Positions 37,401 through 45,151 of a stretch of 64,000 nt of DNA are shown piece by piece. Where the stretch lies: NCBI GenBank assembly GCA_021014325.1, contig CM037467.1, positions 12,921,273 to 12,985,272 on the forward strand, given 5' to 3'. The notes under the pieces were generated by a model. The model ran no database searches. It saw only the letters and a list, made by a program, of their open reading frames with translations, and was not told where the DNA came from. The translations under genes and the position numbers were made by a program. The stretch comes from Plazaster borealis (lineage: Eukaryota; Echinodermata; Asteroidea; Forcipulatida; Labidiasteridae). The stretch's first letter is position 1. Every line of letters begins with the position of its first letter.

Positions 37401-40400
37401 CTATATATCTAAGTGATCCCTCTGCTGCCGCTTCCAAGGTTGTATCATGGGTGTGATGATCCCTGGCTAGACAGCAGTAACAGGTTTAATGGCACCTGAC
37501 TGGCACCCCCGAACAAAGACGACAAAATAGTGAGACCGCCAACATTGGGGCTAGATAGCTCAGTTGTTAATCCGGAGGTTGCAGGTTCAAGTCCTGTTCA
37601 ATTTTTCGTTGATCAACCCAAAATTATTACAAATTTACCCAGTCAGTTTCCCTTGTGGTTAATTACTTGAAAATTACATCAACAGACTCACGACATTCTA
37701 TGGCAGAAAGCTGGGTTCATACATGGAGATAGGATTGATGGTTCATACAACAAAAAGTACTTCTTTATCTTTCATTTCGACGGGGAAAAAAAATAGCTAT
37801 CTTTCATTTAGAAAACAAAAGGAACCGCTCACCTTTCAGTAGACAATGAAAAATAGTATTTATCTGTCATGTAGACAATAAAAAGTACTATACTCATGTA
37901 ATTAAGACAATGAAAGATACTAATTATCTTTTATTTAGGCAACAAAAAGTACAACTCATCTTTGATTTAGAAAAACACAAAACATCTGGAAGGGGACATT
38001 TGGGACAACACAAATTACTTTTGACAATAAATTTAGACTTTTATTTAGATGAACAAATTTAATCTGGGCTCAATTTCACACAGCGCAACTGGATATGTTG
38101 TCAGTATCACCATAGTGATTTGTGTTGTGACATCACACTTTGCTAAGCAATTAAAGGCAATATATACTTTTTGTAACTGTCATCCAAACATATGCATAAA
38201 ATAACAAACCTGTGAAAATTTGGGCTCAATCGGTCATCGAAGTTGCCAGAAACTAATAAAAGAAAAAACGTACCCTTGTTGCATAGAATTGTGTGCTTTC
38301 AGATGCCTTTCTCAGATTCAAATTTTTGGGTGAAAAATTACCTCCTTCTCTAAAACTACATCACTTCAAAGGGGTCATTTCTAACAATGTTTTATAGCTC
38401 TCCAGTGCTCTTTACCAAGTAAGTATTTTATGGTAATTAATTTTTGGAGTAAATACCAAAGGTTCACCCTCCTTTTTAAAGTTTGATGCGGGTTCATGCG
38501 GCTATAAAGGCACTTTACACATTTGGTAATTACTCAAAATATATATTAGTATAAAAACTTACTTGGTAACGAGCAACAGGGAGCTGTTGATAGTATAAAA
38601 CATTGTGAGAAACGACTCCCTCCGAAGTAACGTAGTTTTTGAGAAAGAGGTAATTTCTCACTAAAATAATAAAATACTTCAGGCCTAAAGCCTTTTAATT
38701 CCTATCTGAAAGCACATAAATTTGTACAACAAGGGTGTTTTTTCTTTCATCATTTTATTGCAACTTCGATGACCAATTGAGCCCAAAGTTTCACAGGCTT
38801 GTTATTTAATGCATATGTTGGGATATACCAAGTGAGAATACTGGTCTTTGACAATTACCAAACGTGTTCAGTGCCTTTAAAAGCAATCCTAGCCGTAGTG
38901 GGATCGAGCCCTGGACAAACATATTTGGACACCCTTTTTCTACATCCTGACTAAAACCTCACTTAAGTTTTATTTGTTGTTTGAAAATGCAGCATTTGCT
39001 GTTGCCTTTTTTTCTTGAAATAGTAGCAAATCGTTTCCGCTTGTGTTCCTCCACAACTACCTAAAAAAGCAGCCTGGGTTGGGTCAACAACTATTTAAAA
39101 TGAACCTTTGTTGTTATGCGTAAAAGTAATGACAGATGAACAGGAAACCTGAGGGGGTTAGTATTGTATTTTTACACATTGTAGAGCCTTCAATTAACCA
39201 CTTCAAAAAGGGGTTGACCTTGTGTGGTAGTTGCAGCTGCTTATGTACACAGTTTTGCGTAATTTACTTGGTCAGAGGGAAGTAATCATTCTTAGGTATT
39301 CAACAGTTAACTGGAAAAAATGGTGGACTCGATGACCCTGCGTGTAAGTAATCTAGCTGAAGGATAAACAATTCTTTTCAACTCTGTTTGGAAACCCAAT
39401 TTACACAGGTTGTGTGTACAGTGTAGGCAACTAAGGTGTGCGGTGACACCCTGTAAGAAATCTCTTTTGAGTAGTGGTGGCTCTGAGAAGAGCTGGGTTT
39501 CTGCTCAACGTTTCGATCAGTATCCTCTGACCGTCTTCTGACCGTCTTCACCCGCCCCCTTACAACACCACAAGTGACTCTCATTCCCCTTGGCAAACTG
39601 ACTCCCAGGTTCCGCCCCCTCTTTTTGATTTTCAAGTACCTGTTGGTGATCATTTTTGGGGGGTAAATAAATTCTTTGGGGTACCAAATCGGTAATTTAT
39701 GCTAAATTGATTTGTCATTGAAATGGTTGCTTCAATAAGAGCTGGTTGGTTGGATTCCAACATTTGAACTTGCGTTCCTTAAGTTTTCTACAGAGGTCTT
39801 AGGTTCAAGTCCCGCTCTAATCAATTTTTCTTTGTTCAACCCAAAAATATTTAAAATTTACCCAGTCAGTTTCACTTGTGGTTTATTTCATTGGTATTTG
39901 AGATAAAAAGTCGCATCCCCTTAAGGTGATCCCTCTGCTGCCGCTTCCCAGGTTGTATCATAAACTTGGGTTTGGTGATCCCTGGCTGTAGTTAGGTTGA
40001 ATGGCTTCTGACTGACACCCCGAACAAAGATATTGACAAAATAGGGAGACCCCCCAACATACGGCTAGATAGCTCAGTTGGTAGAGCACCGGCACGTTAA
40101 TCCGGAGGTCGCCAGTTCAAGTCCCGCTCTAGTCAATTTTTCTTTGTTCAACACAAAATTATTTAAAAATTTACCCAGTCAGTTTCCCCTGTAGTTTATT
40201 ACTTGACCTTAAGTTTTATCATCTTAATTAGGAGAAGCATCTTCGATTAACGTTTTGTGCACACCTTCATTCAGAGTCTTCAGACAAGTAGATCAATTGT
40301 ACAACCTTGCTATCCCTGGCAACAGAACATATGTCTTCGGACTATACACTCGTACCAACATAAGTAACAACTTAACACGTACTGTGAATACAATTTTACA

Positions 40401-42262
40401 ATTGTCCACATTTTACAATAATGTACAAACCATATTTGTTTTGACCGAATGTGGATAAATTACCTCGAGTGAGTCTGAAGCGTTTTATGATGGTGTGTTT
40501 CTGGGTTGTTTTTTGTTTTTTTGTTCTTCACTTATAAATTGATTTTTAATAACCTTGAAGAATATCAATTAACAAACCTTAATTTACACCACGCGGTAGA
40601 GTCATAGCTTTGTGTTCAATTAGCTGAAATTTTCCAGCAAGTAATTATGCATTTTGCAACAAACAGCCCTACCACTGCAGTGACAGTAAGAAATATTATG
40701 AATTTTGTTTTGTTATTATTATTTTTATGGGCCTCTCAGGTCAAATTCAATTTTGTGATGTACTCATTTTCCAATTGAAAAAAGTCCTTATGAAAGTGAA
40801 AAGAAAATTACAAGTTTCTAACTTCACTTAAAATGGTATAAAAGACCATTGTATTTGATAGTTTTCCGGGGCGAAATTGAAACATGACGTCATTGGATGT
40901 CAACGACAAACGGGTCTGAATATTCCAAGGAGGAATTTTTCGCCAGTCAAAAGGTCGAGTTCAACGTGGGTTTAATTGAATATCATTGAAAGTCAGGAAT
41001 GAACCAAATAATCCCAGAGCAAAAATGTACAAACCTATGTCTTTGAAATGTGACGTCATTGGATGTTTTTGGATGTTGACAAATTTCGCACAGGAAGGGT
41101 ATTAAATACAATGGCATTTTACACCATTTTAACGTGAGGTTAAGCGAGTAGCAATTTTCTTCCCACGTTCATAAAGTGTAGATCTATTGGAATATGAGTG
41201 CATCACAAAATTGAATTTGACCTTGGATTCCCTCTTTAAAGGCACTGAACACGTTTGGAAATTGTCAAAGACCAGTGTTCTCACTTGGTGTATCCCAACA
41301 TATGCATAAAATAACAAGCCTGTGAAAATTTGGGCTCAATTGGTCATCGAAGTTGCAAGAAAATGATGAAAGAAAAAAACACCCTTGTTGTACAAATTGG
41401 TGTGCTTTCAGATAGGGATAAAAACTTCTTGCAAGAAGTTTTTATTATTTTAGTGAGAAATTACCTCTTTCTTAAAAACTACGTTACTACAGAGGGAGTC
41501 GTTTCCTACAATGTTTTATACTATCAACAGCTCTCCGTTGCTTGTTACCAAGTAAGTTTTTATGCTAATATTTGTTTTGAGTCATTACCAAACGTGTACG
41601 ATACCTTTAAGGAAAACAGGGCCTGGTATATGGCAGAAAAATGTGAGTTAAGCAAAAAGTGTATATTTCATAAACGATCAAGAATAGTTCACAAAGGATA
41701 CTTCACTCATCTGGGCCCAGTTTAACAAAGCTGTTAAGCAGAAAATCGTGCTTAGCAAAGAAAAATCTTGCTTAGCAGAAACAGTTTACCAGCCCAAATA
41801 CTATGTAATGTATATTGTTTGTGATTGGTTGCCTGCTAATTTTGGCTTAGAATAACAATTTGCTAAGCACCATTTTCTGCTTAACAGCTTTATGAAATTG
41901 GGCCCTGGAAAGCAGCTCAGCACAAAAAAATGTTCCTTACCAGAATAAGGTTACCAGCCAAAATACCATGTTACACACATACAATCTTTGACTGGTATCC
42001 TCCTTAGTTTTGCTAAGCAGAAAATTGTAAAGGCAGATATTTCTACTTTTAAAGCAGCTCTATGAAATTTGGTCCTGGCTTTGCTGGTCAAAGCACCGGG
42101 ATGGGTTTGTGATCAAAATAAAGACAGGAAGAACAGGGCCGTGAAAACTGACTTTCTAAGTCAGGAAAACACAAATAATAATACAAGAATTCATTGTACC
42201 TCGTTTTTGTCTTCGGAAATAGCCGGGTATAAGTCAATACAACTATTGGTAGTTGAATCCAT
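13413..42262 (-). CDS. SLC23-like: SLC23/NAT-family nucleobase-ascorbate transporter, complete coding region
   Basis: SLC23 proteins are plasma-membrane, usually sodium-coupled, transporters of ascorbate or nucleobases. Thirteen coding exons, in transcript order: 42262-42200, 32210-31977, 28441-28284, 23457-23366, 21408-21287, 20079-19934, 19148-19028, 18481-18325, 17744-17491, 16484-16355, 15682-15539, 14659-14564, 13675-13413. All have GT-AG borders and phases join without a break, giving 659 residues, close to SVCT2 length. The N-terminal tail (about 85 residues) precedes TM1, whose conserved QH pair is residues 99-100 ([14 protein letters not shown]). Other family blocks are [32 protein letters not shown], the NAT signature [10 protein letters not shown] at 440-449, and [17 protein letters not shown]. 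The C-tail has a cysteine cluster at 633-640. Start choice: the ATG at 42262 is the first in frame after a CAG acceptor. Substrate is open: P at 440 is usual in ascorbate members, E or Q in nucleobase members. Confidence 0.93.
13828..13920 (+). repeat. Degenerate 10-base tandem repeat, first cluster
   Basis: The repeat is of the type GAACTAGACT alternating with GAACTGGATT. It lies in the last intron of the transporter gene. Two more clusters sit in other introns of the same gene (15221-15534 and, in the opposite orientation, 19181-19252). Confidence 0.75.
14742..14934. mobile_element. Family E MITE in SLC23 intron
   Basis: The left end GGGCCAATTTCACACAGCTG and right end AAGCAGCTCTATGAAATTGG are inverted, with CTGACTGGTATCCCGCTC in the middle. 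It lies upstream of exon 12 in transcript terms. Confidence 0.75.
15221..15534 (+). repeat. Degenerate 10-base tandem repeat abutting a splice donor
   Basis: About 30 degenerate copies of GAACTRGAYT run up to 15534. The exon 11 donor (GT at 15538-15537 on the minus strand) lies within four bases of the array's right end. The repeat therefore forms the first 300 bases of intron 11. Confidence 0.8.
16565..16795 (-). repeat. Probable LINE 3' tail, antisense
   Basis: A block with TTCATTTATTATGCGCAAG and ATGTACAGATGCGCATTAC ends in an A-run near 16780. The composition and layout are those of a retroposon 3' end, but no coding part remains, so the family is unassigned. Confidence 0.4.
17200..17428 (-). 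repeat. SINE3 copy next to transporter exon 9
   Basis: On the minus strand, a box-B-like GGTTTCGAATCCC is followed by ACACTTGTGTCCTTAAGCAA, AATTGCTTCTCTTCACCC and AGGAGTAAATGGGTACC. It starts about 60 bases past the exon 9 donor (17490). It is the same family as 13077-13220, 25140-25440 and 32795-32930. Confidence 0.65.
17491..17744 (-). CDS. SLC23-like: Exon 9 of the SLC23-like gene, carrying the NAT signature
   Basis: This 254-base exon encodes residues 365-449. It opens with [15 protein letters not shown], holds the highly conserved [20 protein letters not shown], and closes with [15 protein letters not shown]. The signature consensus is [Q/E/P]-N-x-G-x(4)-T-[R/K/G]; here it is [10 protein letters not shown]. 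Vertebrate SVCT1/2 have PNIGVLGITK at this place. The bacterial uracil transporter UraA, as recalled, also has a Y-G-E-N-I-G run. The acceptor is TTCAG at 17745 and the donor GT at 17490. Confidence 0.93.
17895..17980 (+). repeat. tRNA-like SINE fragment in intron 8
   Basis: A TATAGCTAGTTGGTAAGAC A-box-like stretch and GAGTTCGAATCCC B box sit 60 bases apart. The acceptor stem does not pair, and the sequence continues into a repeat-like tail (CTGTGGATATTGTTCAC). I read it as a tRNA-derived SINE. Confidence 0.5.
19181..19252 (-). repeat. Degenerate 10-base tandem repeat, third cluster
   Basis: Reading the minus strand gives GAACTAGATTGAACTGAAAT and related units, the same repeat as at 13.8 and 15.2 kb. 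It starts about 33 bases upstream of the exon 7 acceptor. Confidence 0.75.
20220..20440. other. T-rich retroposon-tail-like stretch, no gene
   Basis: This part of intron 5 is T-rich and ends with TTTGAAATAATAAATAAACC and short ATCT repeats, as retroposon 3' tails do. No coding remnant is seen, and the family is not assigned. Confidence 0.3.
20780..21245 (+). repeat. Family F interspersed repeats (several partial copies)
   Basis: One part reads GGGATCAAAATTAACACTGG with ACCACAGGCCCGAGGCCAG, recurring at about 22740-22960. Another reads TGACGGACCAGTGAAATGAA followed by GACTGGTCCTGCTGGCTAG and appears twice here (near 21020 and 21190). Copies are dispersed through the window. They are non-coding. 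Confidence 0.6.
21463..21735. repeat. Family G array, three units of about 110 bases
   Basis: The array begins TTAACCCTCCTACTGTCTG, and the AACCCTCCTACTG motif restarts near 21582 and 21690. Intervening text (GGTTTTGAGTGAT, GTGGTGAATGCATCTACAC) is the reverse of the 8123-8465 element. Confidence 0.65.
21811..22014. mobile_element. Family J MITE, first copy
   Basis: The inverted ends are TTTTGACCGCATGAGGGCG on the left and GCCCTCATACGGTCCAAAA on the right. A second copy with the same ends is at 49243-49446. The centre contains a TTTATTTGGCCATTG stretch typical of retroposon tails, so an additional insertion is possible. Confidence 0.6.
22096..22271. mobile_element. Family E MITE
   Basis: The ends TGGGCCCAATTTCATAGAGC and GCAGCTCTATGAAATTGGGC are inverted. 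The body contains the CAGTCACAAATTGTACATG block common to the family, here in reverse orientation. Confidence 0.8.
24120..24575 (-). repeat. Inverted partner of the 11.4-kb repeat
   Basis: The block runs from the family F text (TTTTTCAGTGACCAATTGCC) into GTTGACTGGTCCTCAGGTG, TTGGCAAACGTACCTGTTG and TAGGATGTGGTAAACCAAC, the reverse complement of 11430-11770 with modest divergence. It is repeat DNA in intron 3 of the transporter. Confidence 0.65.
25064..25082 (+). repeat. Run of 19 G
   Basis: An uninterrupted G tract lies in an intron of the transporter. C tracts of 13-15 occur near 23788, 43571 and 49111. Such runs can form quadruplexes and are also prone to sequencing error. Confidence 0.9.
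25140..25440 (-). repeat. SINE3 copy
   Basis: The minus strand starts TCGTGGCCGAGCGGTTTAG (class II tRNA-like), has GTTTGATACCC as a decayed B box, then ACACTTGTGCCCTTGAGCAA. It is a retroposed repeat; the anticodon arm does not support a functional tRNA. Confidence 0.65.
25810..26152. mobile_element. Two adjacent family E MITEs
   Basis: The first, 25810-25966, has ends CCCAATTTCATGGCTCTGC and GGCCATGAAATTGGGCC and a distinctive centre (GCACTTATGGCCCATC). The second, 25974-26152, is a standard family E copy (GGTTACCAGCCAAAATACC). They lie eight bases apart. Confidence 0.7.
26225..26620. repeat. Family H interspersed repeat with rearranged parts
   Basis: This contains GGCCACGGAGGCCATGGCC, GGTCTTGGCCGTGGTGCCC and CAACAGTTTCCCATAGAC. 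It shares modules with 7545-7695, 36130-36290 and 46655-46815. The open frames are by-products of repeat composition. Confidence 0.55.
27390..27490 (+). repeat. SINE1-associated module without the tRNA head
   Basis: ATTTGAAATAAAAAGTTGTA followed by CCCTTAAGGTGATCCCTCT and TTGTATTGTAAACTTGGG matches the segment that precedes the tRNA-like head at 39900-40060 and follows one at 37410. No head is present here. Confidence 0.55.
28504..29095. mobile_element. Family C inverted-repeat element, long form
   Basis: The ends are TATAGACTGTGCAAGTCTCG and GCGAGACTTGCACAGTCTA, inverted. The interior of about 550 bases has no coding frame. Short relatives occur at 52374-52521 and 53187-54042. It lies in intron 2 of the transporter. 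Confidence 0.75.
29860..30112. repeat. Dispersed repeat shared with 47905-48095
   Basis: TTTGTGCCCACTTTCTTGATT, TATGTTTTCTTCCGTTGAGC and GTGCCTGCGGGAAATTCCAG are repeated, with changes, at 47.9-48.1 kb, ending in GTGATGTCACA. The ends are not defined. Confidence 0.5.
30475..31775. repeat. Related partial repeats and a truncated family E copy
   Basis: GATACAATAAAAGTCACC and CATCCACATTTAGCAAGG at 30478-30620 recur at 31580-31760, and the latter's end (GTGGGTACCAACTACATCTC) recurs near 35325. A family E copy at 31038-31212 lacks its right terminus. Around 30770-30840 is a degenerate retroposon tail (CTTATATACCGCTTTATCAC). Confidence 0.5.
32234..32622 (-). mobile_element. TTAA MITE, family B copy B2, next to SLC23 exon 2
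   Basis: It is bounded by TTAA at 32234-32237 and 32619-32622. Read on the minus strand it opens AAGGGATTGTATACGTTTGG and ends ATTTCCAAACATATACAGAT. Its exon-proximal end is 23 bases from the exon 2 acceptor. Confidence 0.8.
32795..32930 (-). repeat. SINE3 copy
   Basis: The minus strand reads GGGTTCGATTCC as a B-box remnant, then ATGACATTTGTATCCTTGAG and AATTGCTTCTCTTAACCC. It is the same tail family as at 17200-17428. Confidence 0.6.
33015..33264 (+). mobile_element. LINE reverse transcriptase C-terminal fragment, split by a MITE
   Basis: The translation [20 protein letters not shown] followed by LLSYYTPP matches the C-terminal region common to CR1/L2-type LINE proteins. Its 3' tail (GTTTAGAGCGCTATATAAAG then GCTCTG and TATTATTATTATT) continues at 33642-33712, past the MITE at 33265-33641. 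The clade is inferred. Confidence 0.65.
33265..33641 (+). mobile_element. TTAA MITE, family A copy A1
   Basis: TTAA flanks both ends. The termini are AGGCATCGTACACGTTTGG and CCAAACGTGTACGATGCCT, perfectly inverted. The centre has the self-complementary CTTCTTGCAAGAAG. It interrupts a LINE 3' end. Confidence 0.85.
34593..35065. mobile_element. Family E copy with an E2 element nested inside
   Basis: The outer copy begins GGGCCCACTTTCATAGAGC and resumes at about 35007 with CTCATTTCTGCTAAGCAG, ending GCAGCTCTATGAAATAG. Between them, 34722-35006 is an intact E2 element from GGGGCCAATTTCATAGCAC to GCGCTATGAAATTGGGCCC. Confidence 0.75.
35376..35932 (+). repeat. Tandem repeat, four units of 133 or about 146 bases
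   Basis: The motif TCAGATTCATTAGTTTGTTA restarts at 35376, 35522, 35655 and 35788. Each unit contains GGGGGCGTTTCAGACGAAAT and ACAAGTAGTAAGCTTTC. Long and short units differ by an insert around TTGATTTCTAAT. It lies in intron 1 of the transporter. Confidence 0.85.
36130..36880 (+). repeat. Family H piece followed by a T-rich, retroposon-like tail
   Basis: The first 160 bases match family H (CTTTTGAAGGGGCACGTAGG). After about 36300 the sequence is strongly T-rich and carries two copies of a GTGCTGG-AACCTCTC motif about 230 bases apart (36411 and 36640). This may be a LINE 3' UTR; no coding remnant is seen. Confidence 0.4.
37330..37660. repeat. SINE1 pair in inverted orientation
   Basis: A minus-strand tRNA-like head at 37339-37407 (GGACTTGAACCTGCAACC) is followed by the SINE1 linker (GTGATCCCTCTGCTGCCGC) and a plus-strand head at 37553-37597 lacking the anticodon part. 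The tail TTTACCCAGTCAGTTTCCC follows. Neither head can be a working tRNA. Confidence 0.7.
38151..38480 (+). mobile_element. TTAA MITE, family A/B mosaic (A2)
   Basis: It begins TTAAAGGCAATATATAC, includes the A-type CATATGCATAAAATAACAAA and a B-type TCTCAGATTCAAATTTTTGG, and ends near CCTTTTTAAA. It lacks the internal palindrome. It is the clearest case of shared modules between A and B. Confidence 0.65.
38504..38880 (-). mobile_element. TTAA MITE, family A copy A3
   Basis: The element is in reverse orientation, ending TTACCAAACGTGTTCAGTGC then CTTTAA. It lies 24 bases after A2. The left flank is ATAA rather than TTAA, so one copy of the target site has decayed. Confidence 0.75.
39785..40200 (+). 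repeat. SINE1 tandem pair
   Basis: The 3' half of a head with tail at 39785-39880 runs directly into the linker (CCTTAAGGTGATCCCTCTGC) and a complete head at 40062-40134 (TAGCTCAGTTGGTAGAGC, GCCAGTTCAAGTCCCGC), then the tail again. The arrangement suggests a repeat of head, tail and linker. Confidence 0.7.
40738..41226. mobile_element. Foldback element with arms of about 125 bases
   Basis: The left arm begins GGTCAAATTCAATTTTGTGA and the right arm ends TCACAAAATTGAATTTGACC, exact complements at the tips. The arms stay recognisable inward to GACCATTGTATTTGAT / ATTAAATACAATGGC. The centre contains two TGACGTCATTGGATG copies. A related piece is at 61797-62010. Confidence 0.75.
41236..41610 (+). 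mobile_element. TTAA MITE, family A copy A4
   Basis: TTAA bounds both ends. The termini are AGGCACTGAACACGTTTGG and CCAAACGTGTACGATACCT, near-complementary. It follows the foldback element by nine bases. The long open frame inside is shared by other copies only in part and is not a gene. Confidence 0.8.
41711..42075. mobile_element. Two adjoining family E MITEs near the SLC23 start exon
   Basis: The first copy (41711-41906) runs from CTGGGCCCAGTTTAACAAAG to TTTATGAAATTGGGCCC. The second (about 41907-42075) ends CAGCTCTATGAAATTTGG. They lie downstream of the start exon, 125 bases past its donor. Confidence 0.7.
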
Positions 42263-42280
42263 GATGAGAACTGCACAAAC
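42200..42280 (-). CDS. SLC23-like: Start exon of the SLC23-like gene
   Basis: A TTTTTACAG acceptor precedes 18 non-coding bases and then ATG at 42262. The exon encodes [20 protein letters not shown] plus E and ends at a GT donor at 42199. Phase 0 joins to [14 protein letters not shown] in exon 2. Support is splice signals and phase, since the SLC23 N-terminus is poorly conserved; a start at PMEKIE in exon 2 remains possible. Confidence 0.7.
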
Positions 42281-42299
42281 CTGTAAAAAGTAACAAATA

Positions 42300-44140
42300 T
42301 TTTCTACAAAAATTTCCCAAAACAATGGGCCACTGGTTCATTCAAAGCAGAGCTGCCAAAATTTTCATTTTGCAATCAGGGAGATTTTGTACAACAATCA
42401 GGGAGTTATTTATTCAACATAATAGAGACAAAATTTCCAAAATCAGGCAGATTGTCAAATTTATTCATCAAAACATGGAAGGATTGGTTTATTCATCAGA
42501 GAACTTTCTGCAGAATCAGGGAGAGTTGGCAGCTCTGTCAAACCTGTCACTAAACAATGATAAATAAAATATCTTTTCAATTTAACGGTAGAGCTTGGCA
42601 TCTTTTGAAAACACTCTTGATTTGTATCTAGGAACGACTCGTATAAAACTATTCTGTAATAATAGAGGGTGTGTTTGAGCAAACCATTTTGGGGGCAAAC
42701 AAAGTGAAATGAATGCATTAAACCTTGGAAGTTTAAAATTTATACAACTGACATCAATTGAACTTTTGACTCTTTGAAGATAGTTTTTCACTGAATTGAG
42801 TCGTAGAAAACTTGACATCAATCACTTTTCCTTTCTATCTTTTTCATATTTGTTTATTTTCTTTATTGTTATTTATGAAGATTGACCAACCTAAGCTAAA
42901 AAAGCTTTCAAAATCTGGACACATTTTGAAAATAACCATGATTTTTACTGGATGCTTTATTCAGTGCAGCCATACATGTACAAAACGAGTGAGGTTACAA
43001 AGACTGCGGTTTGTTCTTTGTTATTATTAACTCAAATTGCCATGTCTATCAATAGCTTTGAAGTAATTCCACCCAAGGTGAAAATTTATACTCGGATTTT
43101 ATTTCAATGACAAATGAAAGCGAACACATCTGCCAGTTTCTGGTCGCAGTACTACCTCAACGCGAAAACATACTCTGCATTTTGAACAGATTATTTTCAT
43201 TCAAAAAAGGAAATAAACACACAGTTGCTAAGGCCAACGCTATGTAAACATCTAAGGATCAGTTATAAGTTCTACTAAGTAGTCTGGTTGGCGACTGAGT
43301 GTTAAGAACCATTATTGTTGGCCCAGTGAAAAAGTTGGCAGACTAGTGAAATGATTTAAGCTACGTAATCCTGTCGGCTAGTCACTAATTAAACAAAAAA
43401 CAAGAGTAGACTGAGCAAACCAAGCTGATGACTAAGCTTTTCTGTTGGCAAATCTTCCTGATAATTTTTAATAATTTTTGTGTGTGTAATGAAAACAATT
43501 TCAGGTCTTGTGCTTTTTTAAATTCTTCCTAAAAACTAGCCTACTGGGCTAGTATACTGTACATTTTACTTGCCCCCCCCCCCCCGCCCCCGCCCTCAGG
43601 AAGTTTTATTAGCCCACATTTCAAACATGTATTGTCAAAACTTAGCGCTAACAATCAGTTCATTGGTCAAGTTGCACTCACTCCAAAATATATAACACGT
43701 TTTAACAATTTCTTATTCACATTTGAAAAGGAAGAATTAGAAGCATTATAAACAGTTTTTAGTAGCCCACAGGGCAAGTTGAGAAGTGGCGTTTACTAGC
43801 CCATACCAGTTGTTACAAGACAGTGTTCGCCAGGCTAGTGTTAAGGGTGACAACTGCATCTGGATCAGAGACCCAAACTCAACAGCCACTGGCCATGCCA
43901 AGTTAAAAAACTATTCTTTGGTTGGGGTTTTTTTCCAGTCAATTTGATCGAATTTGAAACTACTCAATTTTGGTTCACGTAAGACTTGCAGTTGAGTGAG
44001 GCCATTAACTGACGAAGCATGCTTTTGTTATGGACTGACACCCTCTCTTTGTAATTGATGTTCTAAGTGGGTTAGTGGCATTACCAGAGCGGGGGAGAGG
44101 GGGACAATAGGGGATGGGAGCCCCCCCCCTTCTCAGAACT
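42300..44140. other. 5' end of intron 1, upstream of the SLC23 start exon; little recognisable
   Basis: Apart from a family F piece at about 43310-43410 (GTTGGCAGACTAGTGAAATG) and a C-rich run near 43571, no repeat with clear ends or exon is seen. Confidence 0.4.
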
Positions 44141-44346
44141 CTTGCCCCTCTCCCCAGCATTCTCCCTTAACAGTGATCCGCTGGCCAAATGCCAGTTAAA
44201 ACACCTGAGGACCAGTCAACATTCTCTCCAAGTGGTCCAAATGACTAGTTCAGTGTTGAAAAGCATCTCTATTTCATATGACGTATGGACTAGTGAAAAA
44301 CCTGACGGACTAATGAAATGGAAAGCTAACTGGTCCGGCTGGCCAG

Positions 44347-44576
44347 TCAATAGGGAGTTTTCGTTTTCGACGACGGATGGCTCTGGTGACGGTTAGTAGT
44401 TTTCAGCCAAACGTTGTCGTTTTCAGCACAACGCAGATTCATCCAAAGTACAGTTGTAGAAATTGAGGGACGACCGTCCTCAAAGCTGACGCATGCGCAG
44501 ATGACGCCAAATGTCATCATTACCGTCGCAGAATCATCCGTCGTCCAAAACGAAAACTCCCTATTGTGAGGGCAGA
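44347..44576. mobile_element. MITE with 32-base terminal repeats
   Basis: The left end CAATAGGGAGTTTTCGTTTT and right end AAAACGAAAACTCCCTATTG are inverted and continue inward as CGACGACGGATG / CATCCGTCGTCC. The element is inserted in a family F copy (44150-44346). It is non-coding. Confidence 0.8.
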
Positions 44577-44901
44577 CCCTACCCCCAAAATGATATCAAC
44601 AAAATTCTCAAATAAATGGTTTGATACATTAAAAAAGCCCCACCCCCGGTTGGTTATGAATGTATTGTGACACCACTGAAACGGGGTTTACAATCTGTAA
44701 ATTTGTCATCATTTGAACAATTCTTTGAAAACAACTCTAGCGTGAGCTAACAAACCACATCTACAGCCCTCAACAATGCTAGATTTTGTATTCATTTTGT
44801 TCAATTGAAAATCAATGATTGATGGTATGAATTGCAAGTTTAAATATGGATTTGATTCGAAATCGACTCAGCTTAAAAAAACATTTGATCACTGAATGAA
44901 T

Positions 44902-45151
44902 GTGGTATACCTTTGGTTTTGGGAACCGTTCGCTTGTTTTAATCTTATGATAGGTATACATTCAAACTATAAATCAGCTGTTGCATTTATTTTAGGTTTT
45001 CAGATACAGTTTCCTCGAATATGACTTGATTTCAGAGGGAAATATTTCACAGAAAAAAATGGTTCTAGTATGAACTTCATAATCAGTGAGCTTTCAGACT
45101 AAAATTAAACAATGTTTTTTAATCCTTACCAATCCTGTATAATACCTTTAA
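44902..45151. mobile_element. Family K element (TTAA-ended)
   Basis: It starts around GTGGTATACCTTTGG and ends CCAATCCTGTATAATACC then TTTAA. The right end matches that of a copy at about 55806-56461. It abuts the next element, sharing the TTAA at 45148-45151. Confidence 0.5.

Noticed and set aside
40062..40134. Possible tRNA-Lys gene (good A and B boxes)
   Set aside because: The loop is ACGTTAA with C where the invariant U33 should be, the acceptor stem has a mismatch, and the same head with a shared tail is dispersed. It is a SINE.
41330..41725. 131-residue open frame in copy A4
   Set aside because: It spans a family A MITE and flank. Only part of it is open in other copies, with shifts, so it is not a transposase or gene.
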